From Cytobacillus oceanisediminis (GTDB taxonomy: Bacteria; Bacillota; Bacilli; Bacillales; Cytobacillaceae): DNA of 64,000 nt. The notes beneath the pieces are model-generated. The model had not been told where the DNA came from. It searched no databases and saw only the letters and a list, made by a program, of their open reading frames with translations. The position numbers and the translations under genes were made by a program. This document shows, piece by piece, positions 35,052-43,156 of this stretch; positions within the stretch are counted from its first letter, which is position 1, and each line of letters starts with the position of its first letter. The stretch spans positions 62,001-126,000 of the forward strand of contig NZ_SOEE01000006.1 in assembly GCF_004366035.1 (NCBI RefSeq), written 5' to 3'.

Positions 35052-35928
35052 AATAGATGGATGATGCATCGGCAGGCAGGGTTCGGACATGCTTTAAAAA
35101 TGCAGTTACACGCTTATCATCTTCAAATGGGTACTCGAAGCCAAGTTTTTCTGCGACCTCGACGGCTGTATTTCTGAAAAGGGAGCACATTGTGAAGAGG
35201 GCTTCCCATATGTGATTAAAATCGGCGTCTGAATAGGTGGATTTGAACTGCTCCCATACCTTGGCAGGAAGAAAATCGGGCAGATACTTGCCTGCTTTGC
35301 CTGAGCTTTTTGTAAAATCGTCTGTGATGCCGACCTTCCATTCCAGCATTGTAATCATCACATGGCGGTTAATCTGCTCATGCATAAACATTGCGTAAGT
35401 AAGCTCCCTGCGCCAAATCCCTTTGCTGATATTCATCGTGATCCACCAAAATTCATTACAGAGATCCGCAAATTCCTGCGCACTCGGTTTCTTGATAAGA
35501 TAATCCCGATCACTGGCTGGCGGCAGGTACCCAATCAGCCCATCCTTATCAAGAAGCAGCACACTCAGACTGTCGGGCTCCAGCAGTTCATCTATCTTTT
35601 CAGCCGGAATCAAAGTCAGATCAATCCGGTTCCCGTCCATAAACTGCATCAGATAAGGGAAGCGTCCATGCCCATCGGCAGGCGGCAGCACCTTCTCCTC
35701 CGGCATCTGCATCATAACCCGCTCACCAAATACATTCACCCAGCTATGATCACAGGTAAAGGACTCCATTTCCCTAACTACGTACACAATATCGTAATCC
35801 TGAAAAATATCCTTCCTCACATTCGGATTCGCGCGCGAACCACTCAGAATAACTGCGCGCACCCGCTCATCTTCCCGGGCTGTTGATACAATCAGATTCA
35901 TCATCTCGGTTTCGGTTCTTGACTTCAT
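35050..35928 (-). CDS. aadK: Aminoglycoside 6-adenylyltransferase
   Basis: A 292-residue protein of the ANT(6) family. The nucleotidyltransferase motif GSRANPN...QDYDIVY carries the metal-binding acids, and FMDGNRIDLTLIP supplies the third. The C-terminal helical domain resembles AadK. In the family it adenylates streptomycin; chromosomal copies are common in Bacillus and often weakly active. AGGAGG is placed 5 bases before the ATG. Confidence 0.88.
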   Translation of the reverse strand: MKSRTETEMMNLIVSTAREDERVRAVILSGSRANPNVRKDIFQDYDIVYVVREMESFTCDHSWVNVFGERVMMQMPEEKVLPPADGHGRFPYLMQFMDGNRIDLTLIPAEKIDELLEPDSLSVLLLDKDGLIGYLPPASDRDYLIKKPSAQEFADLCNEFWWITMNISKGIWRRELTYAMFMHEQINRHVMITMLEWKVGITDDFTKSSGKAGKYLPDFLPAKVWEQFKSTYSDADFNHIWEALFTMCSLFRNTAVEVAEKLGFEYPFEDDKRVTAFLKHVRTLPADASSIY

Positions 35929-36246
35929 GTGGCCTCCTGGATTGTTTGGTTATACTATTAAGATACTTTTTTTAGGGGGGAATTCCTGTTATTTTTATTA
36001 TAAACCCGAAAAAGGGCAACTGAGTTGGAGGGAAGTGCTTTAATATTTCTGCTGTATCCCTTATTTGGTCGTTAATAGCACGGATTACCGATTATTCTTT
36101 AAGAATGGATCTCCCTTTTCGTTGTTATACCTTGAGATTAAATAATTTGAAGCCTTCATGAAGCCGAAAAAGAAACCAGAGCCAGAAAAGCGGTCGCTAT
36201 AAAACCTCCATAAACAAAAAGAACCAGGCGCCTTTCCCCCTTCCAA
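35929..36246. other. Intergenic region between aadK and the acyl-CoA ligase gene
   Basis: 318 bases without a convincing gene. It must hold the aadK promoter and the end of the ligase transcript, but only a weak AGGCGCCT hairpin with a minus-strand T-rich stretch (about 36210-36232) is visible. Confidence 0.35.
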
Positions 36247-37731
36247 TTAAGAATGCACCAACTTTACCTGCTGCTTCAAAATCTTCCCGCTTGCATTCCG
36301 CGGCAGTTCATCCACAAAGGAATAAATCCGCGGACATTTAAACTCAGCCAGATGTTCAGCGGCAAATGCGCGCAATTCCTCCTCTGAAGCATCTCCCTTA
36401 AGCACGACAACAGCCTTAACGGTTTCGCCCCAATCTTCATGCGGCACACCGACCACACAGGATTCCAAAACCGCGTCATGCTTTGCGAGTACTTCTTCGA
36501 CTTCACGCGGATAAATGTTGACGCCGCCCGAAATGATGACATCCTTTTTGCGGTCGACGATGTAAAAGTAGCCATCCTCATCCCGATAGGCAATGTCGCC
36601 AGTATAGAGCCAGCCATCCTTTATCGCGGCATTCGTTTCTTCCAGGTTATTGTCATACTCCAGCATGAGGCTGTCACCTGTCAGGAGAATCTCGCCATAT
36701 TCATTCGGATCCGTATCAGTGCCATCCGGCCGGACGACCCGGATTTCCATATTAACAGTCGGATTTTTGCCGATGCTTCCGGCCTTGTCCAGATGCTCCT
36801 CCGGATATAGCAAAATTCCATTCGGGCCCGCTTCCGTCAGCCCGTAAACCTGATAGAAATTTTCATTCTGGAATGCTTTTTTCACATGGTGATAGGAGGC
36901 CAGTGCCAGCGGACCGCCGCCATACGCAAAAACACGCATGCTCGATAAATCATAAGAAGCTAAATCCGGATCCTTGGCCGCAAGCAAATAGGCGACTGGT
37001 GCCGCAAATGAGAAGGTCGTCTTTTCCTGCTGAATCCAGTTCAGGAATCCTTTTGGTGTAAAGTCGCTGATCACATGGGTTGCTCCGCAATAAAATCCGC
37101 TCATGAAAAATGTATTCAGTGGAGCAGAGTGGGAGAGCGGCATCAGGGTAAGCATGGAATCTCGATGGGTCAAGCTGAAATTAACCGAAACCGCGGCGGC
37201 AATCGCAAGAATGCGTTCATGGTTAAACACAACTCCCTTTGGCATACCGGTTGTTCCGGATGTAAAAAGAATCTCGCAGACATCCCGCGAATCAATCGGC
37301 ACATGTAGATTGCCTTCAGAAAAATGAGCTGAAGCCCCAACAACATCCTGAATCGAAAAATAGTAATTCAAATTTTCTTTTAACGAGGTCACCGTTTCAG
37401 CAAGCTCATCCTCATACAGAATCCCTGCAGCGCTCGCATTTTGAAAAATAGCCCCCAATTCCTTCGGTGTCAGACGGATATTTATCGGCATCGGAATGGC
37501 GCCGATCTTCATGCAGGCAAAAAAAGCAAAAAAGAAGTGTTCATTATTGCGCGACATCACTGCAATCCGGTCGCCGTGTCGGACCCCTTCATCCTGAAGA
37601 TATCTTGCGAGCCTGTTGCATGTGCGGTTCATGTCACCGTATGTAAGGCGGTTCGACGCCGTAATAAAGGCGTCCTTTTCAGGAAACTTCCTTGCGTTTC
37701 TCTCCAATACTCCGTGAATCGTTGTTCCCAC
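36247..37731 (-). CDS. AMP-dependent acyl-CoA synthetase (fatty/short-chain acid--CoA ligase)
   Basis: A 494-residue ANL-superfamily enzyme. The P-loop-like motif ILFTSGTTGMPKG, the YGLTEAGP motif A5, GWLYTGDIAYRDEDGY, DRKKDVIISGGVNIYP and the final PRNASGKILK lysine motif are all intact. It activates a carboxylic acid as acyl-CoA; the acid cannot be named. It follows a MerR gene by 28 bases on the same strand and faces an acyl-CoA dehydrogenase across the divergent promoter, so an acyl-CoA catabolic locus is likely. Confidence 0.9.
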   Translation of the reverse strand: MGTTIHGVLERNARKFPEKDAFITASNRLTYGDMNRTCNRLARYLQDEGVRHGDRIAVMSRNNEHFFFAFFACMKIGAIPMPINIRLTPKELGAIFQNASAAGILYEDELAETVTSLKENLNYYFSIQDVVGASAHFSEGNLHVPIDSRDVCEILFTSGTTGMPKGVVFNHERILAIAAAVSVNFSLTHRDSMLTLMPLSHSAPLNTFFMSGFYCGATHVISDFTPKGFLNWIQQEKTTFSFAAPVAYLLAAKDPDLASYDLSSMRVFAYGGGPLALASYHHVKKAFQNENFYQVYGLTEAGPNGILLYPEEHLDKAGSIGKNPTVNMEIRVVRPDGTDTDPNEYGEILLTGDSLMLEYDNNLEETNAAIKDGWLYTGDIAYRDEDGYFYIVDRKKDVIISGGVNIYPREVEEVLAKHDAVLESCVVGVPHEDWGETVKAVVVLKGDASEEELRAFAAEHLAEFKCPRIYSFVDELPRNASGKILKQQVKLVHS

Positions 37732-37758
37732 TTAGCTCAGCCCCTTTTAAAATGAATT

Positions 37759-38148
37759 TTATGTTTTCACCCGGCTGTTTTCATACTTTTCTTTGTAAGT
37801 CAGAATGTCTTCCCGCAGCATTTGCAGCTGCATGATCTGCTCTTCAATTTCCTTTAGCTTGCTGTCAGCGAAGGCAATAATCCTGCTTTTTTCCGCTTCA
37901 CCTTCCGGATTTGATTCATAAAGACCAATCATCTCCTTGATTTCCTGAAGGCTGAAGCCGAGCTTTTTTCCGCGCAGAATCATCTTAAGGCGGCGGCGCT
38001 CACGATTCGTATAGGTGCGCTGCTTGGTCAGGCTGTCCCGATTTTCCGAAAACAGCATTCCAATTTCCTCGTAATAGCGGATCGTCCTGGAGCTGATGTC
38101 AAACATCGTCGCGAGCTCGCTGATGGTAAAAACTTTTTCTTCTGTCAT
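37759..38148 (-). CDS. MerR-family regulator of acyl-CoA catabolism (LiuR-like)
   Basis: A 129-residue protein: MerR winged helix (FTISELATMFDISSRTIRYYEEIGML, RTYTNRERRRLKMILRGKKLGFSLQEIKEMI) plus one C-terminal coiled coil. This is the short MerR type found with branched-chain and fatty acid degradation genes in many bacteria. AGGAGG precedes the ATG. It is divergent from the acyl-CoA dehydrogenase, with an ACGT-AA-ACGT dyad between. Confidence 0.82.
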   Translation of the reverse strand: MTEEKVFTISELATMFDISSRTIRYYEEIGMLFSENRDSLTKQRTYTNRERRRLKMILRGKKLGFSLQEIKEMIGLYESNPEGEAEKSRIIAFADSKLKEIEEQIMQLQMLREDILTYKEKYENSRVKT

Positions 38149-38162
38149 TATGCATCCTCCTA

Positions 38163-38193
38163 GTTGACGTAAACGTTAACCTAGTTTTATAAT
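38163..38193 (+). promoter_or_regulatory. Promoter/operator of the acyl-CoA dehydrogenase gene
   Basis: TTGACG (38164-38169), 18 bp, TATAAT (38188-38193). The dyad GTTGACGT-AA-ACGTTAAC (38163-38180, 7 of 8 paired) covers the -35 box and the first part of the spacer and is the likely site for the divergent MerR protein. Confidence 0.65.
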
Positions 38194-38241
38194 AATTCTG
38201 AAAATTAGTATTTGTCAATTAAAAAAAGGAGTGATTTTTCC

Positions 38242-39855
38242 ATGACGATAACTTCCCAGGACCAAAAGGTAAGAGGAAAGAATTCATACACATTTGATGA
38301 GTTTTTAGAGAAGCGCAGCAGTCTGGATTGGTATAAGAATGATCCAATTTTGCAAAAGGCCTTAAAGAAATATGCAGGCGCGAAATATGAACAGATACAT
38401 AATGAACTGCAGCATTTTTCTTCTGCTGTTTCTTCCAGATGGAACCCCCTTGCAGAAAGAGCGGCAAGGCCGGAAGCCCGTCCGTCTATGCTTCATTTTG
38501 ATGCCTTCAATCACCGCATTGACCGTGTCGTCCGTCCAATGGAAACGCATCAGCTGGAAAAAGAAGTGTTCGGTGCAGGTCTCTTTTCAAGCAAAATGCC
38601 AGCCTGGGAAAGTTTTGCAAAGCGGATGCTGATTCATCAGCTGGGGGAAGCAGGTGTCGCCTGCCCGCTGACATGCACGATTGGATTAATTGCACTCCTT
38701 GAACAATATCCGAATGAAGATATTCCAGAGCTGGAGCAAATTTTACAGCATACGAAAGAGGGGCTGGAGGGGGACTTTGCGATTGGTGCCCAATTCATGA
38801 CAGAAATCCAGGGAGGATCGGATTTGCCGGCCAATGTGCTTGAAGCTGTTCCAGATGGAAAATACTATCGCCTCTTCGGCAATAAATTTTTCTGTTCGGT
38901 TGCCCATGCCGACTATTCGGTGGTCACGGCGAAAATTTCAGGCACTGATAAAGTATCGACATTCATCGTTCCTTCCTGGCTTTCGGGAGATAAAGATAAA
39001 GAAAAGCGCAATGGGTATGAAATCAACCGGATCAAGTGGAAAATGGGCACGGCCGAGCTGCCGACAGGGGAATTTCAGTATAATGGGGCTCTTGCTTACC
39101 CGGTTGGGCCGGCAGGAAAAGGGGTGGCCATTGCAGCCGGCATCGTCCTAACACTATCCCGCCTTGAAATTGGCATTGCCTGCGCAGGATTCATGCTCCG
39201 AGCAGCACGTGAAGCCAGTCTCTATGGCAATTTCCGGACTGTTTTTGGCAAAAAGGTAAAAGATTACCCGCTATCAGTGAGAACACTGAAGAAAATTGAA
39301 GATGCCGCACACCGCACAACGGCAGGAGCTTTTAAAATCTATCATCAATTCCTGTTTCTTGATCAGCCGCTGAATGCGGGTATTCCGGTTGATCAGCCAA
39401 TTGAACTGAGAAAGCAGCTGTTTAACCTTAGGGAGCTTGTGCTTCTGCAGAAAATCTGTGCAACAAACGAGGGAGCAGAGGTGCTGCGCGATGCCATCTC
39501 CGTCTTTGCTGGCCATGGTGTCATGGAGGAATTCTCTTCACTGCCGCGCATTTTCCGCGATATTGTCGTCAATGAACAGTGGGAAGGCCCGCGCAATCTG
39601 CTGCTGACGCAAATATACCGCGATATTCAGAGAGTGACAGACTGGTATCCGTCAGCTGATTTTGTAGCGAATGTGCTTGAAGGAGCTTCACAGGAAACGA
39701 TTGATCGATTTGCCGAGCAGCTGACAGATCTGCTGCAGCGCCCGGTGTGCGGGGAAGTCAGCGAAGCCTCCATGGAAGCGGCTGAAGAGTGGGATGTGTT
39801 TTGTGATTCCTTTTTTAAAGCGTATCAGAAAATTGCGCTGGAAGAATTGCAGTAA
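38242..39855 (+). CDS. Acyl-CoA dehydrogenase, AidB-like
   Basis: A 537-residue flavoprotein, longer than ordinary acyl-CoA dehydrogenases and in the range of AidB types. Visible are the FAD/substrate loop MTEIQGGSDLPANV, the RIKWKMGTAELPTGEFQYNGA strand region and the C-terminal helical bundle with VFAGHGVMEEFSSLPRIFRDIV. It probably oxidises an acyl-CoA, though AidB members can have other roles. AAGGAG precedes the ATG at 38242. Controlled by the divergent MerR gene. Confidence 0.87.
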   Translation: MTITSQDQKVRGKNSYTFDEFLEKRSSLDWYKNDPILQKALKKYAGAKYEQIHNELQHFSSAVSSRWNPLAERAARPEARPSMLHFDAFNHRIDRVVRPMETHQLEKEVFGAGLFSSKMPAWESFAKRMLIHQLGEAGVACPLTCTIGLIALLEQYPNEDIPELEQILQHTKEGLEGDFAIGAQFMTEIQGGSDLPANVLEAVPDGKYYRLFGNKFFCSVAHADYSVVTAKISGTDKVSTFIVPSWLSGDKDKEKRNGYEINRIKWKMGTAELPTGEFQYNGALAYPVGPAGKGVAIAAGIVLTLSRLEIGIACAGFMLRAAREASLYGNFRTVFGKKVKDYPLSVRTLKKIEDAAHRTTAGAFKIYHQFLFLDQPLNAGIPVDQPIELRKQLFNLRELVLLQKICATNEGAEVLRDAISVFAGHGVMEEFSSLPRIFRDIVVNEQWEGPRNLLLTQIYRDIQRVTDWYPSADFVANVLEGASQETIDRFAEQLTDLLQRPVCGEVSEASMEAAEEWDVFCDSFFKAYQKIALEELQ

Positions 39856-39863
39856 AAAGAGAT

Positions 39864-39892
39864 GCCTGGCGGAAGCACGCCAGGCTATTTTA
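39864..39892 (+). terminator. Terminator of the acyl-CoA dehydrogenase gene
   Basis: GCCTGGCG / CGCCAGGC stem, 6-base loop, followed by TATTTT. Confidence 0.7.
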
Positions 39893-39983
39893 ATCACAGA
39901 ACCGCGAAGATTTACAAAAAAAATAAATATATCCTTTAAAAATCTCAATATAACTTCGAAATTTAACTTTTCCGTGAAACCGG

Positions 39984-40241
39984 TTAATGCTTAATCCGAT
40001 AGATAATCGATGCCAGGAAATTAGCCAGAAAAAAGACAGGGTTTCCCTGAATGTTCTCATGTAGAACCAGCTCGCCTGCTCTCATATTGTCATACATTTT
40101 TCCATGTGTTTTCCCCTTTGCTTTATTTTGGGCTTCTTCTTTTTTTAAAGCGATTAAAAAGCGGTATTGCATCGGCAGGATCAGGAGAGATAGTAATACA
40201 TATAGTCCGAGTATTCCCCAAAAAATGTTTAAAAGCATCAT
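39984..40241 (-). CDS. Small membrane protein, DUF3949-like
   Basis: An 85-residue protein with one clear N-terminal helix (IFWGILGLYVLLSLLILPM), a charged middle and a hydrophobic C-terminal segment (VFFLANFLASIIYRI). It resembles short Bacillus proteins grouped as DUF3949, an assignment I hold loosely. AGAGGGGAC lies directly upstream of an ATGATG pair. Confidence 0.6.
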   Translation of the reverse strand: MMLLNIFWGILGLYVLLSLLILPMQYRFLIALKKEEAQNKAKGKTHGKMYDNMRAGELVLHENIQGNPVFFLANFLASIIYRIKH

Positions 40242-40375
40242 GTCCCCTCTTAGTTAATTCCATTTTATACCAAATCATTGGTGTTTGAATTAGAACATAC
40301 GTTCTTTAATGATGCATAAAACCGCAGCTTCCAAAATAAGATGAAGTATCATCCAAGAAAAGAGGCGATCCACAC

Positions 40376-40747
40376 ATGATTACAAAAGAGATGCTGGTCC
40401 GTTTTGATGAGCTGAACCGCAGGAAAAAGGATTTGGAAGCCGAACTCGATAAACTCAAAGACATGTTCCACCAGTATTTCGATACAGCAGTGGGACAGAA
40501 TGAAAAAGGAGAAGTGAAGATTGACAGCTACAAATTGCAGAGGCAGATTAGAAGGACAGAAAAATTCGACCCCGCTCCGACTGTCAGCAAACTGGAGGAG
40601 CTGAATCTTCTCGACCTGATTCAAAAGCGGCCTGACGAAGGGAAAATAAAATCTGCTGTGGATCTGGGATTGATTAAGGAGGCGGATCTGGAAGGATGCA
40701 GAATTTCCAAGACAACCGCAGCTCTCCTGATTAAAAAGCTGGATTAA
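40376..40747 (+). CDS. Hypothetical coiled-coil protein, 123 residues
   Basis: I do not recognise the family. Residues 1-40 are a charged amphipathic helix likely to form a coiled coil (FDELNRRKKDLEAELDKLKDMF). A basic middle part follows (KLQRQIRRTEKFDPAPTVSKLEEL) and a C-terminal helical part (RPDEGKIKSAVDLGLIKEADLEG). Soluble and without cysteines except one. GAGGCG is the only ribosome-site candidate. It stands alone; the next gene has its own promoter. Confidence 0.6.
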   Translation: MITKEMLVRFDELNRRKKDLEAELDKLKDMFHQYFDTAVGQNEKGEVKIDSYKLQRQIRRTEKFDPAPTVSKLEELNLLDLIQKRPDEGKIKSAVDLGLIKEADLEGCRISKTTAALLIKKLD

Positions 40748-40765
40748 TTTTTTTATCAAAAGTGT

Positions 40766-40796
40766 TTGACCTTCACGCTGCGTAAAGGTGTATCGT
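40766..40796 (+). promoter_or_regulatory. MerR/TipA-type promoter and operator of the Mta-like gene
   Basis: TTGACC (40766-40771), exactly 19 bp, TATCGT (40791-40796). The spacer carries ACCTTCACG-CTG-CGTAAAGGT, an 8-of-9 dyad of the kind bound by TipA/Mta-type MerR proteins. The controlled gene starts 280 bases downstream, beyond an interspersed repeat. Confidence 0.75.
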
Positions 40797-40828
40797 AATA
40801 AACAGAAAGTACTTTCTAGATTTTTCAA

Positions 40829-41059
40829 TGTCTAGCTGCAGCGCCTAGCCCCTCGGGGTCATAAGCCAAATCACTCCAGAAATCAGGAAAGGAAAGCTTC
40901 GGCAGCGATCATCGCCCGACCAAAGCTTGCTTTGGGAGGTTTCCTGCGTGATTCGTCTTATGCCTGTCGGGCTTGCACAGGATGTGCTGACTTCAACGTT
41001 CGCCACAGGACGTGGCGGTTTTTAGTTGAAGTTCATCTGGAGGCGCTTCCGCTTTTCTT
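40829..41059. repeat. Long copy of a Bacillus-type interspersed repeat (TGTCTAGCTGCAGCGCC ... GCTTTTCTT)
   Basis: About 231 bases bounded by TGTCTAGCTGCAGCGCCTAG on the left and GGAGGCGCTTCCGCTTTTCT on the right. It includes the internal blocks CCCCTCGGGGTC, GCACAGGATGTGCTGACTTC and CGTTCGCCACAGGACGTGGC. I recall closely similar non-coding elements scattered through Bacillus genomes. It has no credible frame. It sits between the promoter and ribosome site of the Mta-like gene, so it is transcribed as part of that leader. Confidence 0.75.
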
Positions 41060-41076
41060 GAAAGGAGGCCTATCGC

Positions 41077-41838
41077 ATGGAATACACAGTGCAGAAGCTT
41101 GCGCAGCTGGCTGGGGTCAGCTCGAGAACCCTCAGGTATTATGATGAAATTGGCATTCTTAAGCCGGCAAGAACCAATTCGTCAGGATACCGGATTTATG
41201 GTCAGCAGGAAGTTGACAGTCTGCAGCAGATTCTGTTTTACAGAGAACTTGGCATCTGCCTTGATCAAATTAAGGAAATTATCACAGCACCCGCTTTCGA
41301 TGCTGCGGACGCACTGAAGGAGCACCGCGAGAAACTCCTTGAGAAAAGAAAGCAGCTCGATCTGCTTATTACGAATGTTGAAAAAACCATAGCGTCAGCT
41401 GAAGGGAGAACGACCATGTCAGACAAAGAGAAGTTTGAAGGATTCAAAAAGAAAATGATTGAAGATAATGAAAAACAATACGGAAAAGAAATCCGTGAGA
41501 AATATGGCGATGAAACGGTTGAAAAATCTAATGCCAAACTCATGAACATGACCCAGGAGGAGCATGAGGCCGTAACAAAACTGGCTGAAGAGGTGAACAC
41601 CACTCTAGCCGAAGCCATGCAAACTGGCGATCCGGCAGGTGAGCTTGCACAAAAAGCAGCCGACCTGCACAAGCAGTGGATCACTTTCTATTGGAGTGAA
41701 TACAGCCAAGAGGCCCACGCCGGCCTGGCAGAAATGTATGTGGCAGATGAAAGGTTTAAAGCGTATTATGATAAAATCCGCCCAGGTGCGGCCGAGTTTT
41801 TAAGAGATGCGATTAACATTTATACTGGACAGAAATAG
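41077..41838 (+). CDS. MerR-family regulator with TipAS domain (Mta-like)
   Basis: A 253-residue protein. N-terminal MerR domain (YTVQKLAQLAGVSSRTLRYYDEIGIL, SGYRIYG), dimer helix at about 75-110, and a TipAS antibiotic-recognition domain (EKFEGFKKKMIEDNEKQYGKEIREKYGD..., ending AAEFLRDAINIY). Length and layout match B. subtilis Mta (257), which activates multidrug transporter genes and itself. AAAGGAGG precedes the ATG. The MerR-type operator upstream implies autoregulation. Confidence 0.88.
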   Translation: MEYTVQKLAQLAGVSSRTLRYYDEIGILKPARTNSSGYRIYGQQEVDSLQQILFYRELGICLDQIKEIITAPAFDAADALKEHREKLLEKRKQLDLLITNVEKTIASAEGRTTMSDKEKFEGFKKKMIEDNEKQYGKEIREKYGDETVEKSNAKLMNMTQEEHEAVTKLAEEVNTTLAEAMQTGDPAGELAQKAADLHKQWITFYWSEYSQEAHAGLAEMYVADERFKAYYDKIRPGAAEFLRDAINIYTGQK

Positions 41839-41880
41839 GAATGAAAGCGGCTGGCTCTGCCAGCTGCTTTTTTGTGTGAA

Positions 41881-42090
41881 AACTTTATGCGCCGCTGCTG
41901 CTGCTGATTGCGTTGTTTTGGTGGATCATTGTGCTGTTCTGCATCATGATTGCGCCGTTCGCCTATAAAATGGGTTAACAACACCTGTAAATGCGCCATC
42001 AAACCAAATATACGCCATTTCAATCAACAATTGCGCCATCCCCACCATAATTGTGCCCACCAGCAGAATATTTGTGCAATCCCGCCACCC
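41881..42090. repeat. Phased short-repeat array 4, core TTGCGCCAT every 19-21 bp
   Basis: About ten degenerate copies of ATTGCGCC or ATTGTGCC. The second C of the GCC (or its equivalent) falls at 41893, 41914, 41935, 41956, 41976, 41997, 42016, 42037, 42057 and 42077: steps of 21, 21, 21, 20, 21, 19, 21, 20 and 20. The spacers are unconserved. The period equals that of the TATCGGTCA arrays but the core differs. It starts 43 bases after the stop of the Mta-like gene; the rest of 41839-42187 shows nothing else. Confidence 0.8.
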
Positions 42091-42187
42091 CCCAATATTT
42101 CACTAGAACCATCGGCTTACTGTATGTAACTCATCGCATGGGGAAAGATGAATAACATGATACCAACTCGGGCAGGCAGGTGATGAG

Positions 42188-42742
42188 ATGAGCCGTATTC
42201 CTTCATTTACAGATGAGCAAAACCTTAGGGAAAAGTTAAGAGATGTTTCACTTGAACATTGGCTGAAGGAGGATTTGTTCAGCTTTAATTGGTGGCTGCT
42301 GCTGGCTGCCAGCATTTTGCCGTTTTTTATTTGGTGGAGGCTGGTGGATAAGGGGCGGCTCTTTGAGATACTTGCTTTCGGGCTGCTATGTGCGATCTTC
42401 GCCTGTTTTCTTGATGTTGTGGGATTAAACTTTCTTTTGTGGGGATATCCGGATAAGCTGTTCTACTTTATTCCGCCGTTAGTGCCTGCAGATTTTGTGG
42501 TGATACCCATTTCGGGAATGCTTATTTATCAGTATTTTAACACGTGGAAAAGCTATGCAGCTGCAGCGGTAGGCCTTGGAATCCTGTTTGCTTTTATCTT
42601 TGAACCGTTATTCAGCTTTTTGAATATGTTTGTCCTTATTAACTGGAAACACACCTATTCCTTTATCGGTTTTATCATCTTTTTTCTTGGCGTACGCCTT
42701 TTAATGCAGTCCTTAAAGCGTACGGCTGAAAAAATAAAATAA
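42188..42742 (+). CDS. CBO0543-family integral membrane protein
   Basis: A 184-residue protein with five predicted membrane helices. An N-terminal soluble stretch leads into FNWWLLLAASILPFFIWWRLVDKGRLFEILAFG, and GLNFLLWGYPDKLFYFIPPLVPADFVVIPI follows, which I associate with the CBO0543 group in spore-formers. Function unknown. Its stop codon overlaps the stem of the following terminator. Confidence 0.75.
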   Translation: MSRIPSFTDEQNLREKLRDVSLEHWLKEDLFSFNWWLLLAASILPFFIWWRLVDKGRLFEILAFGLLCAIFACFLDVVGLNFLLWGYPDKLFYFIPPLVPADFVVIPISGMLIYQYFNTWKSYAAAAVGLGILFAFIFEPLFSFLNMFVLINWKHTYSFIGFIIFFLGVRLLMQSLKRTAEKIK

Positions 42743-42770
42743 GCGGTCAGCAAAGCTGGCCGCTGTTTTA
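42742..42770. terminator. Terminator between the CBO0543 gene and the Cys-rich gene
   Basis: AGCGGTCAGC / GCTGGCCGCT stem (one wobble), AAA loop, then TTTT. The A-rich left flank makes it usable from both sides. Confidence 0.65.
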
Positions 42771-42775
42771 CTGGA

Positions 42776-43036
42776 TTAATAGTCAGAGCTATGGGAACAT
42801 TTTTTACAGCAGCAAAAATGTCGGTGTTCGAATGAGCATTTCTTGCAAGGGCAATGATGAATTTCCGGTGAGCATTTTTTGCAGGAACATCTTTTATGCT
42901 CATCAGAGCATTTTTTACAGGAACAGTGAGGTTTAAAATCACTCGTGCATTTCCTGCAGCCGTGATGTTCATGTTTGTCCTTCTTTTTGCAGCAGACTTT
43001 CTTGTAGTAATATTCTTCAACACAATATTGGCACAT
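42776..43036 (-). CDS. Cys/His-rich repeat protein, probable metal-binding or spore-coat type
   Basis: An 86-residue protein with 19 Cys and 10 His. From about residue 38 a 12-residue unit repeats: CSCKKCSDEHKR, CSCKKCSPEIHH, CPCKKCSFEHRH, then a CCCKKC variant. The N-terminal part has CQYC and CC pairs. I know no named family for it. The pattern suggests metal binding or disulfide cross-linking, as in spore coat proteins. AAAGGAG lies 8 bases before the ATG at 43036; the GTG at 43045 is too close to it. Monocistronic. Confidence 0.7.
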   Translation of the reverse strand: MCQYCVEEYYYKKVCCKKKDKHEHHGCRKCTSDFKPHCSCKKCSDEHKRCSCKKCSPEIHHCPCKKCSFEHRHFCCCKKCSHSSDY

Positions 43037-43118
43037 GGGATTCACTCCTTTCTCTCCTACTAATATATGAAGGAAAAAACAGAAGGAAAGAGCCCTTGTC
43101 CATAGTGCTTGAAAATCC

Positions 43119-43147
43119 GCAAAAGCCCCCTCGGTTTTTGAGAGGGC
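43119..43147 (-). terminator. Terminator of the RND transporter gene
   Basis: On the minus strand GCCCTCTC pairs with GAGGGGGC (one G-T wobble) across a short loop and is followed by TTTTGCGG. Confidence 0.65.
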
Positions 43148-43156
43148 GGAACTATG

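Noticed and set aside
40932-41144. 70-codon frame inside the interspersed element
   Set aside because: Element sequence is non-coding by recall of related copies, and the frame runs into the Mta-like gene in the wrong phase.
42655-43023. 122-codon minus-strand frame overlapping the Cys-rich gene
   Set aside because: Shadow frame of the CxCKKC repeat; it extends through the terminator into the convergent gene and has a poorer start.
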